Shown here piece after piece: positions 20,767 through 29,297 of a DNA stretch of 64,000 nucleotides. Location of the stretch: NCBI GenBank assembly GCA_902801165.1, contig CADCHI010000017.1:1-64000 (forward strand). Reading direction: 5' to 3'. Both the position numbers and the translations under genes were made by a program. The notes below the pieces were generated by a model that was not told where the DNA came from, did no database searches, and was given only the letters and a program-made list of their open reading frames with translations. Each line of letters begins with the position of its first letter. Position 1 is the stretch's first letter. The DNA is from an uncultured Eubacteriales bacterium (GTDB lineage Bacteria > Bacillota > Clostridia > Christensenellales > Aristaeellaceae).

Positions 20767-21351
20767 ATGGACCAGCAGAATCAGAACCTTTCCGGCGCGG
20801 AGCCGACCGCGCCGCGCCACGTGCCCACCGCCGAGGAGATCGCCCGGGCGGAGGCCGAGGCCGTCGCCGCGATGCAGCGGGGCGATGCGCCCGCAAAGGC
20901 CGCCGCTCCCCAGGCCGATGGAGCCCCGGAGGCTCCCGCGCAGGAGGCCGCGCCTTCGGACTTCGTGCCCTACGTGGACGACGTGCCCGAGCCGGAGATC
21001 GCCCCGGACGCCGACGACGAGGACGACGGCGAGTACATCCCCAGCGAGTGGGAAAAGCGCATCGACGCCCTGTCCCCGGAGCGCTGGAAGCTGTACCAGA
21101 TCATCGGCGGCGCCGCGGTGGGCATCGCCGCCATCGCCGCGCTGTTCCTCACCGGCGAGGAGCTTTCCACCTACGGGCTGATCGTCGCGGCGCTGCTGGC
21201 GCTGCTGCTGCCCCGCTACCTGGAGCGCGCCTGGCGGCGCAAGCTGACCGTGGCCAAGCGGGCCATGCTCATCGCCATGGTGATTGGGCTGGCCGTCATG
21301 TTCGTGGTCGTCGGCCTGCGCACCGGCTTCACCCTCAGGGGAGGCAACTGA
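20767..21351 (+). CDS. Membrane protein with acidic, Ala/Pro-rich cytosolic arm
   Basis: A 194-residue protein I do not recognise. The first 105 residues are polar, rich in Ala, Pro, Glu and Asp (a run DADDEDDGE near the end), and probably disordered. Three hydrophobic segments follow at about residues 113-132, 138-152 and 168-186, with an Arg/Lys-rich loop (RYLERAWRRKLTVAK) between the second and third. The basic loop and acidic N-terminus both suggest a cytosolic location for those parts. The ATG at 20767 follows AAAGGAG with good spacing; an upstream in-frame start at 20680 falls in the promoter and is rejected. The gene is monocistronic, with its own promoter and a downstream hairpin. Confidence 0.75.
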   Translation: MDQQNQNLSGAEPTAPRHVPTAEEIARAEAEAVAAMQRGDAPAKAAAPQADGAPEAPAQEAAPSDFVPYVDDVPEPEIAPDADDEDDGEYIPSEWEKRIDALSPERWKLYQIIGGAAVGIAAIAALFLTGEELSTYGLIVAALLALLLPRYLERAWRRKLTVAKRAMLIAMVIGLAVMFVVVGLRTGFTLRGGN

Positions 21352-21385
21352 CAGTTCCGGCGGCCGGGAATCGCCGCAAAAACCC

Positions 21386-21439
21386 GCGGCCGCGGAAGCA
21401 CCGCACCCGATGGGGGTGCGCCTCGCGCTTCCGCGGCCG
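21386..21439. terminator. Hairpin between convergent genes
   Basis: CGGCCGCGGAAGC and GCTTCCGCGGCCG form a 13-bp perfect stem, with GCACCC/GGGTGC nested inside. It separates the plus-strand membrane gene from eda on the minus strand. There is no clear U-tract, so the bidirectional terminator role is inferred from position. Confidence 0.6.
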
Positions 21440-21479
21440 TGAGTCATTTGACGGGCCGGGCTTTACGCCCTTGCAACGA

Positions 21480-22115
21480 TCAGCCGCGCAGCTCCCTGCA
21501 CAGCGCCGTGGCCGCCGCGGACTTCTCGGCGATGCCGTCGAAGTCGCCGGCGTTGATCATGTCCTTGCTCACCATCCAGCTGCCGCCGACGGCCAGCACC
21601 TTGGGATTCTTGAAGTAATCCGCCGCGTTGGCCTGGCTGATGCCGCCGGTGGGGATGAACTTGATCTGCGGGAAGGGGCCGCTCAGCGCCTTGAGGGTCT
21701 TGAGGCCGCCGTAGCTCTCAGCCGGGAAGAACTTGAACACCTTGATGCCCAGCTTGAGGCCCAGGATGATCTCGCTGGGCGTCACGACGCCGGGGATCAT
21801 GGCCACGCCAATCTTCGCCGCCTCGGAGATGACATCCGCGTCGGAGCCGGGAGAGACGATGAACTTCGCGCCGGCCTCCACCGCGTCGTGCAGCTGCTCC
21901 ACGTTGATCACGGTGCCCGCGCCAACGATCATTTCCGGCACCTCCGCCGCCACCTTCGCGATGGACGCCTTCGCGGCCGCCGTGCGGAAGGTGATCTCCA
22001 TGGCGTTGATGCCGCCCTTCAGCAGGGCCTTCGCGGTGGGCACAGCCAGTTCCGCGTCATCCAGCACGACCACCGGCACAACGCCGCAGGCCGCCGCCTG
22101 TTCAACAGTAAGCAT
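21480..22115 (-). CDS. eda: 2-dehydro-3-deoxyphosphogluconate (KDPG/KHG) aldolase
   Basis: A 211-residue class I aldolase that splits KDPG to pyruvate and glyceraldehyde 3-phosphate, the last step of the Entner-Doudoroff route and of hexuronate breakdown. Length fits the family. Schiff-base Lys128 lies in VFKFFPAE, and Glu40 in MEITFRT is the general acid/base. The phosphate-binding GGI motif (PTGGIS) is present. The gene stands alone, without a kinase or dehydratase beside it, so it may serve sugar-acid catabolism encoded elsewhere. It has its own strong promoter at 22151-22180. Confidence 0.95.
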   Translation of the reverse strand: MLTVEQAAACGVVPVVVLDDAELAVPTAKALLKGGINAMEITFRTAAAKASIAKVAAEVPEMIVGAGTVINVEQLHDAVEAGAKFIVSPGSDADVISEAAKIGVAMIPGVVTPSEIILGLKLGIKVFKFFPAESYGGLKTLKALSGPFPQIKFIPTGGISQANAADYFKNPKVLAVGGSWMVSKDMINAGDFDGIAEKSAAATALCRELRG

Positions 22116-22150
22116 GAGTAATCCCCCTTATTGTCAGAATATGCGACTTC

Positions 22151-22180
22151 ATTATAGCATCTGCGGCAAGCGGCTGTCAA
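22151..22180 (-). promoter_or_regulatory. Promoter of eda
   Basis: TTGACA (22180-22175) and TATAAT (22156-22151) with an 18-bp spacer, about 35 nt before the eda start. Confidence 0.85.
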
Positions 22181-22244
22181 TCCCGGAACCGGCGGCAGCC
22201 GCCCCGCGTCAAAGGAATAGTTGCCAATCGGGAGGAATGAAAAA

Positions 22245-23102
22245 ATGAAGCGAATCCTTGTCACACTGATCGCCCTGTCCCTGCTCCTCACCACCGCGAC
22301 GACCCACGCCGAAGCCGCCCTCACGGAGGACGCCGCGATACCGATGAACGTCGAATTCTCCGCCGACCTGGACGGCGACGGCGCGCCGGAAACCCTCCTC
22401 TGCACCCTGGACGAGGCGGACTACGACACACCGCTGACCGTGACCGTGACGGGAGGGGCAGGCACCGCGACCTACGCCACCGACATCCTGAGCTATGCCT
22501 CGGCATACCTGGTCGACCTGGACGGCGACGGCCTCACGGAGGTGCTCGTCACCGGCGACGAGATGTCCGACGACTACTGCACCTACTGCCTGCGCTGGCA
22601 GGACGGCATGCTGTACGAGCTGCTGTTCCCGGACGCCAACCGTTCCGACAGCAACCTGGACTGCTGGTTCCGCAGCGGCTACGGCCTGATCACCGCCGTC
22701 GACGGCAACCGGCTCACCCTCACCGGCACCCAGGACGTGCTGGGCACCTGGATGGCCTCCCGGGACGTGACCCTCGCGCCCACCGGGCGGTTCGAGTTCT
22801 GCGACGACGGCGTGTGGGTGCGGGACCTGGGGGAGATGAACGACGACACCTGGGAATACGCCTCGCTGACGCTGACGGTCTCGCTGCCCTACGTCAACCA
22901 GTACGGCCAGACCGGCGAGCTGGCTCCCGGAGACCGGATTCTGATCTACGCCTCCGACAAGCGGGAGTACGCCTGGTTCGCCACCCCCGACGGCATCACC
23001 GGCGTTCTGGCCATCTCCCCGGATTACCAGCGCGGCTGGGGCTGGCTGATCGAGGGCCTGTCCGAGTCGGAGTGCTTTGAATACGTTCCCTACGCGGATT
23101 GA
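22245..23102 (+). CDS. Secreted protein with DxDGDG calcium-loop motifs
   Basis: A 285-residue exported protein of unknown role. Residues 1-24 form a signal peptide (MKRILV, hydrophobic core, then HAEA). Two DLDGDG loops, at about residues 41-46 and 91-96, each lead into a strand (PETLLC, TEVLVT). This is the pattern of EF-hand-like or FG-GAP/VCBS calcium sites. The C-terminal third includes a small beta-rich region (YASDKREYAWFATPDG) like a bacterial SH3 or propeller blade, but I cannot assign it. The ATG at 22245 follows GGGAGGA; the in-frame TTG at 22221 is less likely. A strong terminator follows. Confidence 0.8.
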   Translation: MKRILVTLIALSLLLTTATTHAEAALTEDAAIPMNVEFSADLDGDGAPETLLCTLDEADYDTPLTVTVTGGAGTATYATDILSYASAYLVDLDGDGLTEVLVTGDEMSDDYCTYCLRWQDGMLYELLFPDANRSDSNLDCWFRSGYGLITAVDGNRLTLTGTQDVLGTWMASRDVTLAPTGRFEFCDDGVWVRDLGEMNDDTWEYASLTLTVSLPYVNQYGQTGELAPGDRILIYASDKREYAWFATPDGITGVLAISPDYQRGWGWLIEGLSESECFEYVPYAD

Positions 23103-23201
23103 CGCCATTTTGAGCCATTTCCAGAAAAGATAGACCCGTCAATCCCCATTCTCAACGGTTTGATAGACCTGTTCTCAACGTACATCAACGAAAATAGATT
23201 C

Positions 23202-23240
23202 GGGTTTCCGGCCCTTTGTCAGGCCGGAAACCCGCTTTTT
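23202..23240 (+). terminator. Strong intrinsic terminator
   Basis: GGGTTTCCGGCC and GGCCGGAAACCC form a 12-bp perfect stem with an 8-nt loop, followed by CTTTTT. On the minus strand the same stem is followed by a T-rich stretch, so it may also stop the rmuC transcript. Confidence 0.92.
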
Positions 23241-23273
23241 CATCCCGGATAGCGCCGCGAATGACGACAGTAT

Positions 23274-23328
23274 GGGGCGCCGGGACGGATCATTCCGTCG
23301 CGTCGGCGCCCCCCTGATTTTTGGTTTT
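23274..23328 (+). terminator. Second hairpin with a T-rich tail
   Basis: GGGGCGCCG, an inner GACGGAT.ATTCCGTC stem and CGGCGCCCC form a compound hairpin, then ATTTTTGGTTTT on the plus strand. It lies just beyond the 3' end of rmuC (minus). Confidence 0.5.
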
Positions 23329-23371
23329 CCACAGCGCCGGACCGCTTGCGAACCGGCCGCCGCTTCCCGCT

Positions 23372-24520
23372 CTACCGCTGAATCTCGTCCACCTTGTCGA
23401 TGGCCCTGACGGCCTTCCGAGCCCGCTGCTCCAGGGCGTCCAGCTCGCTCTCGGCCTGGCCCAGCCGCTGGCGCATGCGCTGGATGGACTCGTCGAGGTG
23501 GGCAAAGTCCTGCTTCATGCCGGAGAGCAGGTTCAGCACCTCGCCGCTGCGCTTCTCCAGCGTGCAGGTGCGCAGGCCCATCTGGAGGCTGGTCAGCAGT
23601 GCGCACAGCGTGGCCGGTCCCGCCACCAGCACCCGCCAGCGCTCCTGGAGGCGCTCCAGCAGGCCGTCCCGCCGGGCGACCTCCGCATACAGGCTCTCCG
23701 TGGGCAGGAACATCACCGCGAAGTCGGTGGTCTGGGGCGGGCGGATGTACTTGTCGTGGATCAGCTTCGCCTGCTCCAGCACGGCCCGCTCCAGCTGGGC
23801 CGCGCAGCGCCTCGCCAGCTCCGCGTCTCCGGAGGCGGAGGCCTCCACCAGCCGCAGGTAGTCCTCCTGGGGGAACTTGCTGTCGATGGGCAGCAGCGGC
23901 TCGCTCTCCCCCGCGGTAGGCATCCGCAGGGCGAACTCCACCCGGGTCTGGGAGCCCGCCGGAATGGCGACGTTCTCCACGTACTGCCCCGGGGCGAACA
24001 CCTGCTCCAGCAGCACCCGGAGCTGGGCCTCGCCCCAGACGCCCCGGGTCTTCACGCCGCCCAGCATCTTCTTCAGGTCCGTGACGCCCAGCGCCAGCTC
24101 CCGCATCTCCCCGAGCCCCCGGTGCACCCCGGCCAGCTGGCCGTTGATCACCTGGAAGGACTCGCTGAGCCTGCCGTCCAGCTTGTCGGTCACCAGCGCC
24201 TGCATCTGCTCCAGCCGGTGCTCGTTGGCCTGGTTCATCAGCTCCATGCGCTCGTCCAGCGTCCGGCGCATGCGGTCCTGCCGGTTCTCCATGGACCCGG
24301 ACAGCGCGTCGATCTGCCGCACGGCAGCGTTCAGGTTCTCCCCCAGCCGAGCCAGTGCCTGGGCCTGGCGGTCCGAATCGTGGCGCAGGCGGCCCAGCGC
24401 CCGGGCCTGACGGCGCTCGGCTCCCCGGGACAGCAGCACCGCCGCGACGATGGCCGCCGCGATGCCCAGCACCAGCACGACCAGCAGCACCGCGGCCAGG
24501 TTTTCATTGAGGAACGCCAT
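23372..24520 (-). CDS. rmuC: RmuC-family DNA recombination protein
   Basis: A 382-residue protein of the RmuC family (PF02646), a predicted membrane-tethered nuclease-like factor thought to limit DNA inversions. A single N-terminal membrane anchor (about residues 8-32) is followed by a long coiled coil (about 35-140) and then the core with the family sequences WGEAQLR, FALRMP, LPIDSKFPQEDY and FLPTESLYAE. An Arg/Glu-rich helix closes the protein. The ATG overlaps the proC stop (TGATG), so translation is coupled. The length is in the normal range. Confidence 0.92.
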   Translation of the reverse strand: MAFLNENLAAVLLVVLVLGIAAAIVAAVLLSRGAERRQARALGRLRHDSDRQAQALARLGENLNAAVRQIDALSGSMENRQDRMRRTLDERMELMNQANEHRLEQMQALVTDKLDGRLSESFQVINGQLAGVHRGLGEMRELALGVTDLKKMLGGVKTRGVWGEAQLRVLLEQVFAPGQYVENVAIPAGSQTRVEFALRMPTAGESEPLLPIDSKFPQEDYLRLVEASASGDAELARRCAAQLERAVLEQAKLIHDKYIRPPQTTDFAVMFLPTESLYAEVARRDGLLERLQERWRVLVAGPATLCALLTSLQMGLRTCTLEKRSGEVLNLLSGMKQDFAHLDESIQRMRQRLGQAESELDALEQRARKAVRAIDKVDEIQR

Positions 24521-25341
24521 CACTGCTTGCCCATCTGCAGGGTCTTTTCATAGGCGGCGACCACGGCCTCAAAGGCCGCGCTGCGGAAGCCCCTGGCCTC
24601 CAGCGCCCGCACGCCCTGTATGGTGGAGCCGCCGGGGCTGCACACGGCATCCTTCATCGCGCCGGGATGCTCGCCGCCCTCCAGCGCCAGCGCCGCCGTG
24701 CCCAGCATCATCTGGGCCGCGTAGCGCTGGGCCTTCGCCCGGGGCAGCCCGCAGGCCACGCCGCCGTCGGCCAGTGCCTCAATCAGCATCGCCGCGAAGG
24801 CCGGGCCGCAGCCCGCCACCGCGCTGCCCGCGTCGATCAACTTCTCCTCCACGAAGTCCAGCGCGCCCGCCCCGGCGAGGGCCTGAGTGAAGCGCGCCAT
24901 CCGCGGATCGTCCATCTCCAGCCCGTCCGCGCAGCACAGCACCATGCCCTGGCCGATGGCCGCCGGGGTGTTGGGCATGATGCGGATGAGCGGGAAATCC
25001 ACCCCCGCCATGCGGCGCAGGGTCTCCACGGTCAGGCCCGCCGCCATGCTCACCAGCACGCAGGGCGTTTCCCGCGCTTTGAGGGCGGGCTTCAAATCCT
25101 CCAGCACGCCCGCCATCATCTGGGGCTTGACCCCCAGGAACAGGTAGTCGCTCTCCGCCGCCGCCTCGCGGTTCTCCCGCAGGCAGACGTCGCCGCCCAC
25201 GGCCCCGGCCAGCGCCCGGGCCTTCTGGGGCGTGCGGTTGCACAGCAGCAGCCGCGCCTCCGGCATCGAGCGCCGCACCGCCCTGGCCAGCGCGCCGCCC
25301 ATGTTGCCGCAGCCGATGAATCCAAATGTCACATTGCCCAT
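24520..25341 (-). CDS. proC: Pyrroline-5-carboxylate reductase
   Basis: A 273-residue enzyme for the last step of proline synthesis, reducing pyrroline-5-carboxylate with NAD(P)H. The N-terminus has the Rossmann motif FGFIGCGNMGGA. The family signature MPNTPA follows (about residue 120), and the C-terminal dimer domain has GCGPAF and the SPGGSTIQG motif. The ATG at 25341 follows AGGAGGAAACAGAA. It lies between divIC and rmuC in a minus-strand gene train. Confidence 0.96.
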   Translation of the reverse strand: MGNVTFGFIGCGNMGGALARAVRRSMPEARLLLCNRTPQKARALAGAVGGDVCLRENREAAAESDYLFLGVKPQMMAGVLEDLKPALKARETPCVLVSMAAGLTVETLRRMAGVDFPLIRIMPNTPAAIGQGMVLCCADGLEMDDPRMARFTQALAGAGALDFVEEKLIDAGSAVAGCGPAFAAMLIEALADGGVACGLPRAKAQRYAAQMMLGTAALALEGGEHPGAMKDAVCSPGGSTIQGVRALEARGFRSAAFEAVVAAYEKTLQMGKQ

Positions 25342-25373
25342 TTCTGTTTCCTCCTGTTTCCCGCCATATGGCC

Positions 25374-25446
25374 GCAGGGACGCCGCCGCTCTGCCGCCCC
25401 CGCGATGCGACTTCGCGGCGGGCGAACGCCGCGGCGGCGTCCCTGC
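25374..25446. repeat. Inverted repeat between divIC and proC
   Basis: GCAGGGACGCCGCCGC (25374-25389) and its exact complement (25431-25446) enclose a smaller GC-rich stem. The 16-bp perfect arms would form a very stable hairpin in the intercistronic RNA. It could protect or attenuate the message, or be a relic of a small repeat. Confidence 0.7.
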
Positions 25447-25479
25447 GTGTAGGTCGATATTCCATCCCCGGCGCGGCGA

Positions 25480-25758
25480 TCAGCGCGCGCCGTTTACGTA
25501 GCGAATCTCCCCGGGCATGATCATGCCCAGCTCGTCCCGGGCCATGCGGATGATGTAGTCGTCCGTCTGGGCGAAATCCAGCTCGTCCGACAGGGCGCTC
25601 ACCTGCAGGATCAGCGCGTCCCGCGCCTCCCGGGCCTGGCGCAGCTGCCTCGTGCCCTGGCTGTAGCGATGCTGCATGACGATGAAGCTGGTGCCGAACA
25701 CCACCAGCGTGACGGCGATCATGAACATCCAAAATCGGGGCTTTATCCTGCGGCGCAT
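25480..25758 (-). CDS. divIC: Septum formation initiator, FtsB/DivIC family
   Basis: A 92-residue bitopic division protein. A basic cytosolic head (MRRRIKPR) precedes one membrane segment (about residues 9-28), then a coiled coil (about 30-62) and the conserved end DDYIIRMARDELGMIMPGEI, typical of DivIC/FtsB. It would bridge FtsL and FtsQ/DivIB at the septum. Position downstream of yabP and yabQ matches the yabP-yabQ-divIC order known in Bacillus and Clostridium. The SD is GAAGGAGAGG. Confidence 0.93.
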   Translation of the reverse strand: MRRRIKPRFWMFMIAVTLVVFGTSFIVMQHRYSQGTRQLRQAREARDALILQVSALSDELDFAQTDDYIIRMARDELGMIMPGEIRYVNGAR

Positions 25759-25833
25759 ATCGCCTCACCTCTCCTTCTCATCAGCATAACTGCACATCTG
25801 GCTTTAATTTCGACATGCCCTGTCCAATTCCTG

Positions 25834-26202
25834 TCATCGAAATATGACTTTAATCCAACGAAAACGGCGAATTGTGACAAAAAATCGACAAGTCCAGCCC
25901 TTCACGACCCTCAATACCTCCCGGACGGGCAGGCAGACGCCTATGGCGCACAGGCCGAAGCCCAGCAGCGCGGCGAGAACGGCAAATAACCGGAACCTGC
26001 CGTAGTCCGCCGCCGTCAGCGCGGCACAGAACAGCGCCGCCGCCCCGGCCCCGAAGGCAAGGTCCGCCCCCAGGGAGAGCCAGAACCCGGCGGCCAGCAG
26101 CCTTCTCACCGCCGCCAGCAGCCCGTACCACAGACCGATGGCCGCCCCGGCGGCCAGCATCAGCAGGAACTCCCACCCCTGGCCGATCGTCGAGAACAGC
26201 AT
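25834..26202 (-). CDS. yabQ: Spore cortex protein YabQ
   Basis: A 122-residue membrane protein. The start MLFSTIGQGWEFLLML with four hydrophobic segments is typical of YabQ, which sits in the forespore outer membrane and is needed for cortex formation. The ATG lies 2 nt after the yabP stop, so the two are coupled. The basic tail (RRFRWIK) is probably cytosolic. Assignment rests on topology, start sequence and the yabP-yabQ-divIC order. Confidence 0.88.
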   Translation of the reverse strand: MLFSTIGQGWEFLLMLAAGAAIGLWYGLLAAVRRLLAAGFWLSLGADLAFGAGAAALFCAALTAADYGRFRLFAVLAALLGFGLCAIGVCLPVREVLRVVKGWTCRFFVTIRRFRWIKVIFR

Positions 26203-26203
26203 C

Positions 26204-26479
26204 TCAGCGGAACAGCCGGCCCAGCAGGCCGCCCCGCTTCCTGCCGCCGCTGTACTCCAGCGCGTCCACCTCGCCCTCCAGCTCCACGCGGCCATCCTCC
26301 AGCGTCAGCTGGGAGATGTTCAGCCCCGCGCCGGTCACGGTCAGCGTGCCCAGCGGCGTGCGCAGTACCACCAGCTGCTCGTTGAAGCAGTCCACGTCCT
26401 CCACGCCGGTCACACTCAGCTTCTTCCGGTCCACCAGCGTCAGACTGTGGGATTTGTCGCCCTGTGCCCCATACTGCAT
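26204..26479 (-). CDS. yabP: Sporulation protein YabP
   Basis: A 91-residue protein with the YabP/YqfC-type beta-rich fold: LTLVDRKKLSVTGVEDVDCFNEQLVVLRTPLGTL is split here only by memory of the family pattern, namely the motif V..F....V.L.T..G.L.. and G..L....L. It acts in spore coat/cortex assembly. I chose the ATG at 26479 because GGGGGG lies 6 nt upstream; an ATG at 26485 would touch that SD. A GC-rich hairpin lies upstream, between it and the HD gene. Confidence 0.88.
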   Translation of the reverse strand: MQYGAQGDKSHSLTLVDRKKLSVTGVEDVDCFNEQLVVLRTPLGTLTVTGAGLNISQLTLEDGRVELEGEVDALEYSGGRKRGGLLGRLFR

Positions 26480-26514
26480 GTCCATCCCCCCTGATAGCCA
26501 TGCTATGCGGCCAA

Positions 26515-26553
26515 GCGGGAGCGAATGCCGGCGCAGCCGGCCTTCGCCCCCGC
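26515..26553. other. Hairpin upstream of yabP
   Basis: GCGGGAGCGAA and TTCGCCCCCGC frame an inner GCCGG.CCGGC stem. It sits between the HD gene and yabP. In the minus transcript it may separate the sporulation genes from the genes before them. T-rich sequence follows only on the plus strand. Confidence 0.55.
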
Positions 26554-26563
26554 TTTGTTCTTA

Positions 26564-27121
26564 TTATTGCTCCGTCTCCATGGCCTTCATGGCCTCAAGC
26601 GTGTCATTCAGGAGTTTGTCCAGCTCCCAGCCCAGGCGCTCCGCGCCGGCGGCGATCACCTCGCGGCTGCAGCCGGCGGCAAAGCGCTTGTCCTTGTACT
26701 TCTTCTTCAGGCTCTTCAGCTCCATGTCCGCGCAGCTCTTCGAGGGCCGCATCAGGGCCGCCGCGCCGATCAGCCCGGTCAGCTCGTCGGCGGCGAACAG
26801 CACCTTCTCCATCTCGTGCTCCGGCTCCGGCAGGTCCGGCGAGCTCACGCCCCAGCCGTGGCTGGCGCAGGCCCGGATCAGCCGCGGGTCCAGCCCCCGT
26901 TCAGCCATGAGCTCCTTTCCCTTCAGGCAGTGCTGCTCCGGCCACTGTTCAAAGTCCAAATCGTGGAGGATGCCCACGGCCTCCCAGAAATCCGCCTCGT
27001 CGCCGTAGCCCAGCTTTTCGGCGTACCAGCGCAGCATGCGCCCCACGGTCCTTCCGTGCTCGATGTGAAAGGGTTCCTTGTTGTACTCCATCAACAGCGC
27101 CAGCGCCTCTTCACGATTCAT
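26564..27121 (-). CDS. HD-superfamily phosphohydrolase
   Basis: A 185-residue HD-domain protein with the metal ligands H...HD...D: His25/His28 near PFHIEHG, HD in GILHDLDFEQW, and a later His in ASHGWG. A second Asp lies in FAADELTG. These are the marks of a metal-dependent phosphohydrolase like those annotated as HDIG or hydrolase family proteins in Clostridia. Substrate unknown. The ATG follows AAAGGAGAAATCAC. The gene starts 28 nt after the caspase-like gene stops, so they are likely co-transcribed. Confidence 0.88.
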   Translation of the reverse strand: MNREEALALLMEYNKEPFHIEHGRTVGRMLRWYAEKLGYGDEADFWEAVGILHDLDFEQWPEQHCLKGKELMAERGLDPRLIRACASHGWGVSSPDLPEPEHEMEKVLFAADELTGLIGAAALMRPSKSCADMELKSLKKKYKDKRFAAGCSREVIAAGAERLGWELDKLLNDTLEAMKAMETEQ

Positions 27122-27149
27122 GTGATTTCTCCTTTCCAAAGTACCTCGG

Positions 27150-29231
27150 TTATCTCGCGGCGGCCCTGGCGAACAGCGGCCGCGCGTCCCCCTCCGGCCA
27201 GACCTGCACGCTCTGGGCGTAGGCCTCGCCGGAGATCGTTCCGGTCAAATTCAGATACCAGCGCACGCGCCGCGCGGTATAGGCGTACAGCTCGTTCAGC
27301 GAAACCGCGCCGTCGTAGTCCACGTCCGCCCGCATGGCGCTCCTCGCGGAGCGCTCGATGCTCCAGCCGCAGCCCTCGCACAGGGCCCGGGCGAACACGG
27401 TGGCCATGTCGGACTCCACCGCCTCCCGGCTGAAGCTGATGCGGTAGCTGTCCTGCTCCAGCGCCGCGCTGGCCAACACGCGGAAACGGCTGCCGTCGAT
27501 GGCCGCCGGACCCGTCGCGCCGCCGAATACGGCGTCGATGCCCTTGAGGATGTCCCCGGTGCCGCTGGCCCGGCCGATGACGCCGCCGCTGCCGCAGCAG
27601 TCGATCACCACCAGCACTTCGCCCTTCACTCCCCGCAGCGCCTGCGCCAGCTCCGCCGCCGCCAGCGTGGAGCCGTCGTACATCTGCAGGAAGGTCATGC
27701 CGTCGGAATAGTAGCCGTGGCAGGTGATGTAGAACAGGGACAGGTCGCCGTCCTCGGCGCCGGCGAAGGCCTCGCCCACGGCGGCGAGGGCCCGGTCCCG
27801 GGAGGCGTCCAGCAGCGTGGTCACCTGGAAGCGGGAATCCTCGTAGGACAGGGCCTGCAGCATGCTGCGCAGCCCGGCCACGGAGTTCACCGAGCCCGTG
27901 CGCACGGTGGCCACGGTGGAGGCGTAGTTCTGCTCGCCCACCAGCAGCGCCCGGCGGCGCTTCGGCGCGGGGCCGACCGTCACCGTCAGGGCGTCCTCCA
28001 GGCCGCCGTCCAGCGTGCGGACGGTCACCACCGCCTCGCCCTCGGCCACGCCGCGCACGACGCCCCGAGCATCCACCATCGCGGCCTCGCCCGAACTCAC
28101 CTCGTAGACCAGGTCGGGCCGACTGGCATTGGCAGGCAGCACCTCGCACTCGACCGCGGCGTCGTCGCCCACGTTCAGGGCGATGCGGCGGGTGATCAGC
28201 GCCAGCGAGGACACGGGCACATAGCCCACCTCCACGCGGCAGCGGTCGTACTCGCCCCAGGCGCTGTAGGCGGTGACGAAGGCGGTGCCCTCGCCGCGTC
28301 CGCTGACCAGGCCGTTTGCGTCCACGACGGCCACCTCCGGGTCCGAGCTCTCCCAGTACACCAGCCCGGAGGCCGCCTCAGGGCTGAAATATGCGGTCAG
28401 CTGGTGGGCGGAGCGCCCGGCCAGCGCCAGCTCCTGCCGGGACAGGGTCACCCGGTCGGGCATGGCCGCGGTGGCGCTGCGCTCCAGCCGCAGGTTGTAG
28501 AGGCCGGTCCCCGCGCCTACGGCCCTCAGCCGCAGCCGGTAGCGCTGGCCGGCCCGGGGCACAAAGCCCAGCAGGCACGCGCCGCCCACGGTGCGCACGC
28601 CCTCCGCCAGCAGTCGGCCGTCCCCGTCGAACAGCAGGGCCTGCAGGCGCAGCCCCGGCTCGTCGGGGATGCCCGCCAGTGCCGCCGGCAGGTCGGAGTC
28701 CGCGTCCACGGCATACCAGTGCACGTCCCCCGCCCGGGCGACGGCCTTGCTGTAGGCGTCGCCCCCGGCGTCCAGCGCCATGGGCAGCTCGAAGCACCGG
28801 CTGAGGGCGTGCCGGGCCAGCTCCAGCCGCACCCGCCCCGCGCCGGTCAGCCGCAGAGCGTAAGCCTCGCCCGTGGTCAGGCGCAGGCTGACCGCCGTCG
28901 CGCCGCCCTCCCCCTCGGCCAGCAGCTCATCGCCGTGCCACAGCTGGGCACGGGCCTGGAAGTCCCCCTCGTCCGCGGGGAACAGGCACACGTCGTAGAC
29001 GCTGTTGGAGGGCGCGGTGAAGCGAAAGACCGCCTCGCCCCGGTCCAGGTCGACCTCCGCCAGGGCGCCCGGAACCAGCTCCGGGGCATCCCCCTCCGGC
29101 GGAAGGGACGCTTCCTCAATCCAAAAAGAGGACGGGGCGGCCTCCGCCGCCGCGCCGCGGCACAGCGCCGGCCCCAGGGCCGCCGCCAGCACCGCCAGCG
29201 CGATCATGCGCAGAAGTCGCCTCGTCATCAT
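27150..29231 (-). CDS. Secreted caspase-like (C14) protease with Ig-like domains
   Basis: A 693-residue exported protein. A signal peptide (1-29) is followed by two beta-sandwich regions (about 50-150 and 155-250), then two Big_2-like Ig domains (about 255-345 and 345-425; motifs VYWESSDPEVAVVDANGLVSG and VDARGVVRGVAEGEA). The peptidase C14 domain fills about 430-640. It starts with RRRALLVGEQNY and has the dyad His505 (TCHGYYSDG) and Cys546 (IDCCGSGG). A DVDYDGAVSLNELYAY EF-hand-like loop near the C-terminus could bind calcium. The domain order, outside the membrane, resembles bacterial metacaspase-like proteins, but I know of no characterised protein with this arrangement. It lies 66 nt downstream of the SpoIID-like gene. 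Proteolysis is inferred from the intact dyad. Confidence 0.88.
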   Translation of the reverse strand: MMTRRLLRMIALAVLAAALGPALCRGAAAEAAPSSFWIEEASLPPEGDAPELVPGALAEVDLDRGEAVFRFTAPSNSVYDVCLFPADEGDFQARAQLWHGDELLAEGEGGATAVSLRLTTGEAYALRLTGAGRVRLELARHALSRCFELPMALDAGGDAYSKAVARAGDVHWYAVDADSDLPAALAGIPDEPGLRLQALLFDGDGRLLAEGVRTVGGACLLGFVPRAGQRYRLRLRAVGAGTGLYNLRLERSATAAMPDRVTLSRQELALAGRSAHQLTAYFSPEAASGLVYWESSDPEVAVVDANGLVSGRGEGTAFVTAYSAWGEYDRCRVEVGYVPVSSLALITRRIALNVGDDAAVECEVLPANASRPDLVYEVSSGEAAMVDARGVVRGVAEGEAVVTVRTLDGGLEDALTVTVGPAPKRRRALLVGEQNYASTVATVRTGSVNSVAGLRSMLQALSYEDSRFQVTTLLDASRDRALAAVGEAFAGAEDGDLSLFYITCHGYYSDGMTFLQMYDGSTLAAAELAQALRGVKGEVLVVIDCCGSGGVIGRASGTGDILKGIDAVFGGATGPAAIDGSRFRVLASAALEQDSYRISFSREAVESDMATVFARALCEGCGWSIERSARSAMRADVDYDGAVSLNELYAYTARRVRWYLNLTGTISGEAYAQSVQVWPEGDARPLFARAAAR

Positions 29232-29297
29232 CGTATCTCCTTGGGTCTGTTGTGAAGGGTGCCGGAAGCCCGCTTGAAGATCCGCTCCCGGCGCGCG

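Noticed and set aside
22209-23108. 299-codon minus-strand frame opposite the calcium-motif protein
   Set aside because: The plus strand has a signal peptide, SD and DLDGDG loops; the opposite frame has none.
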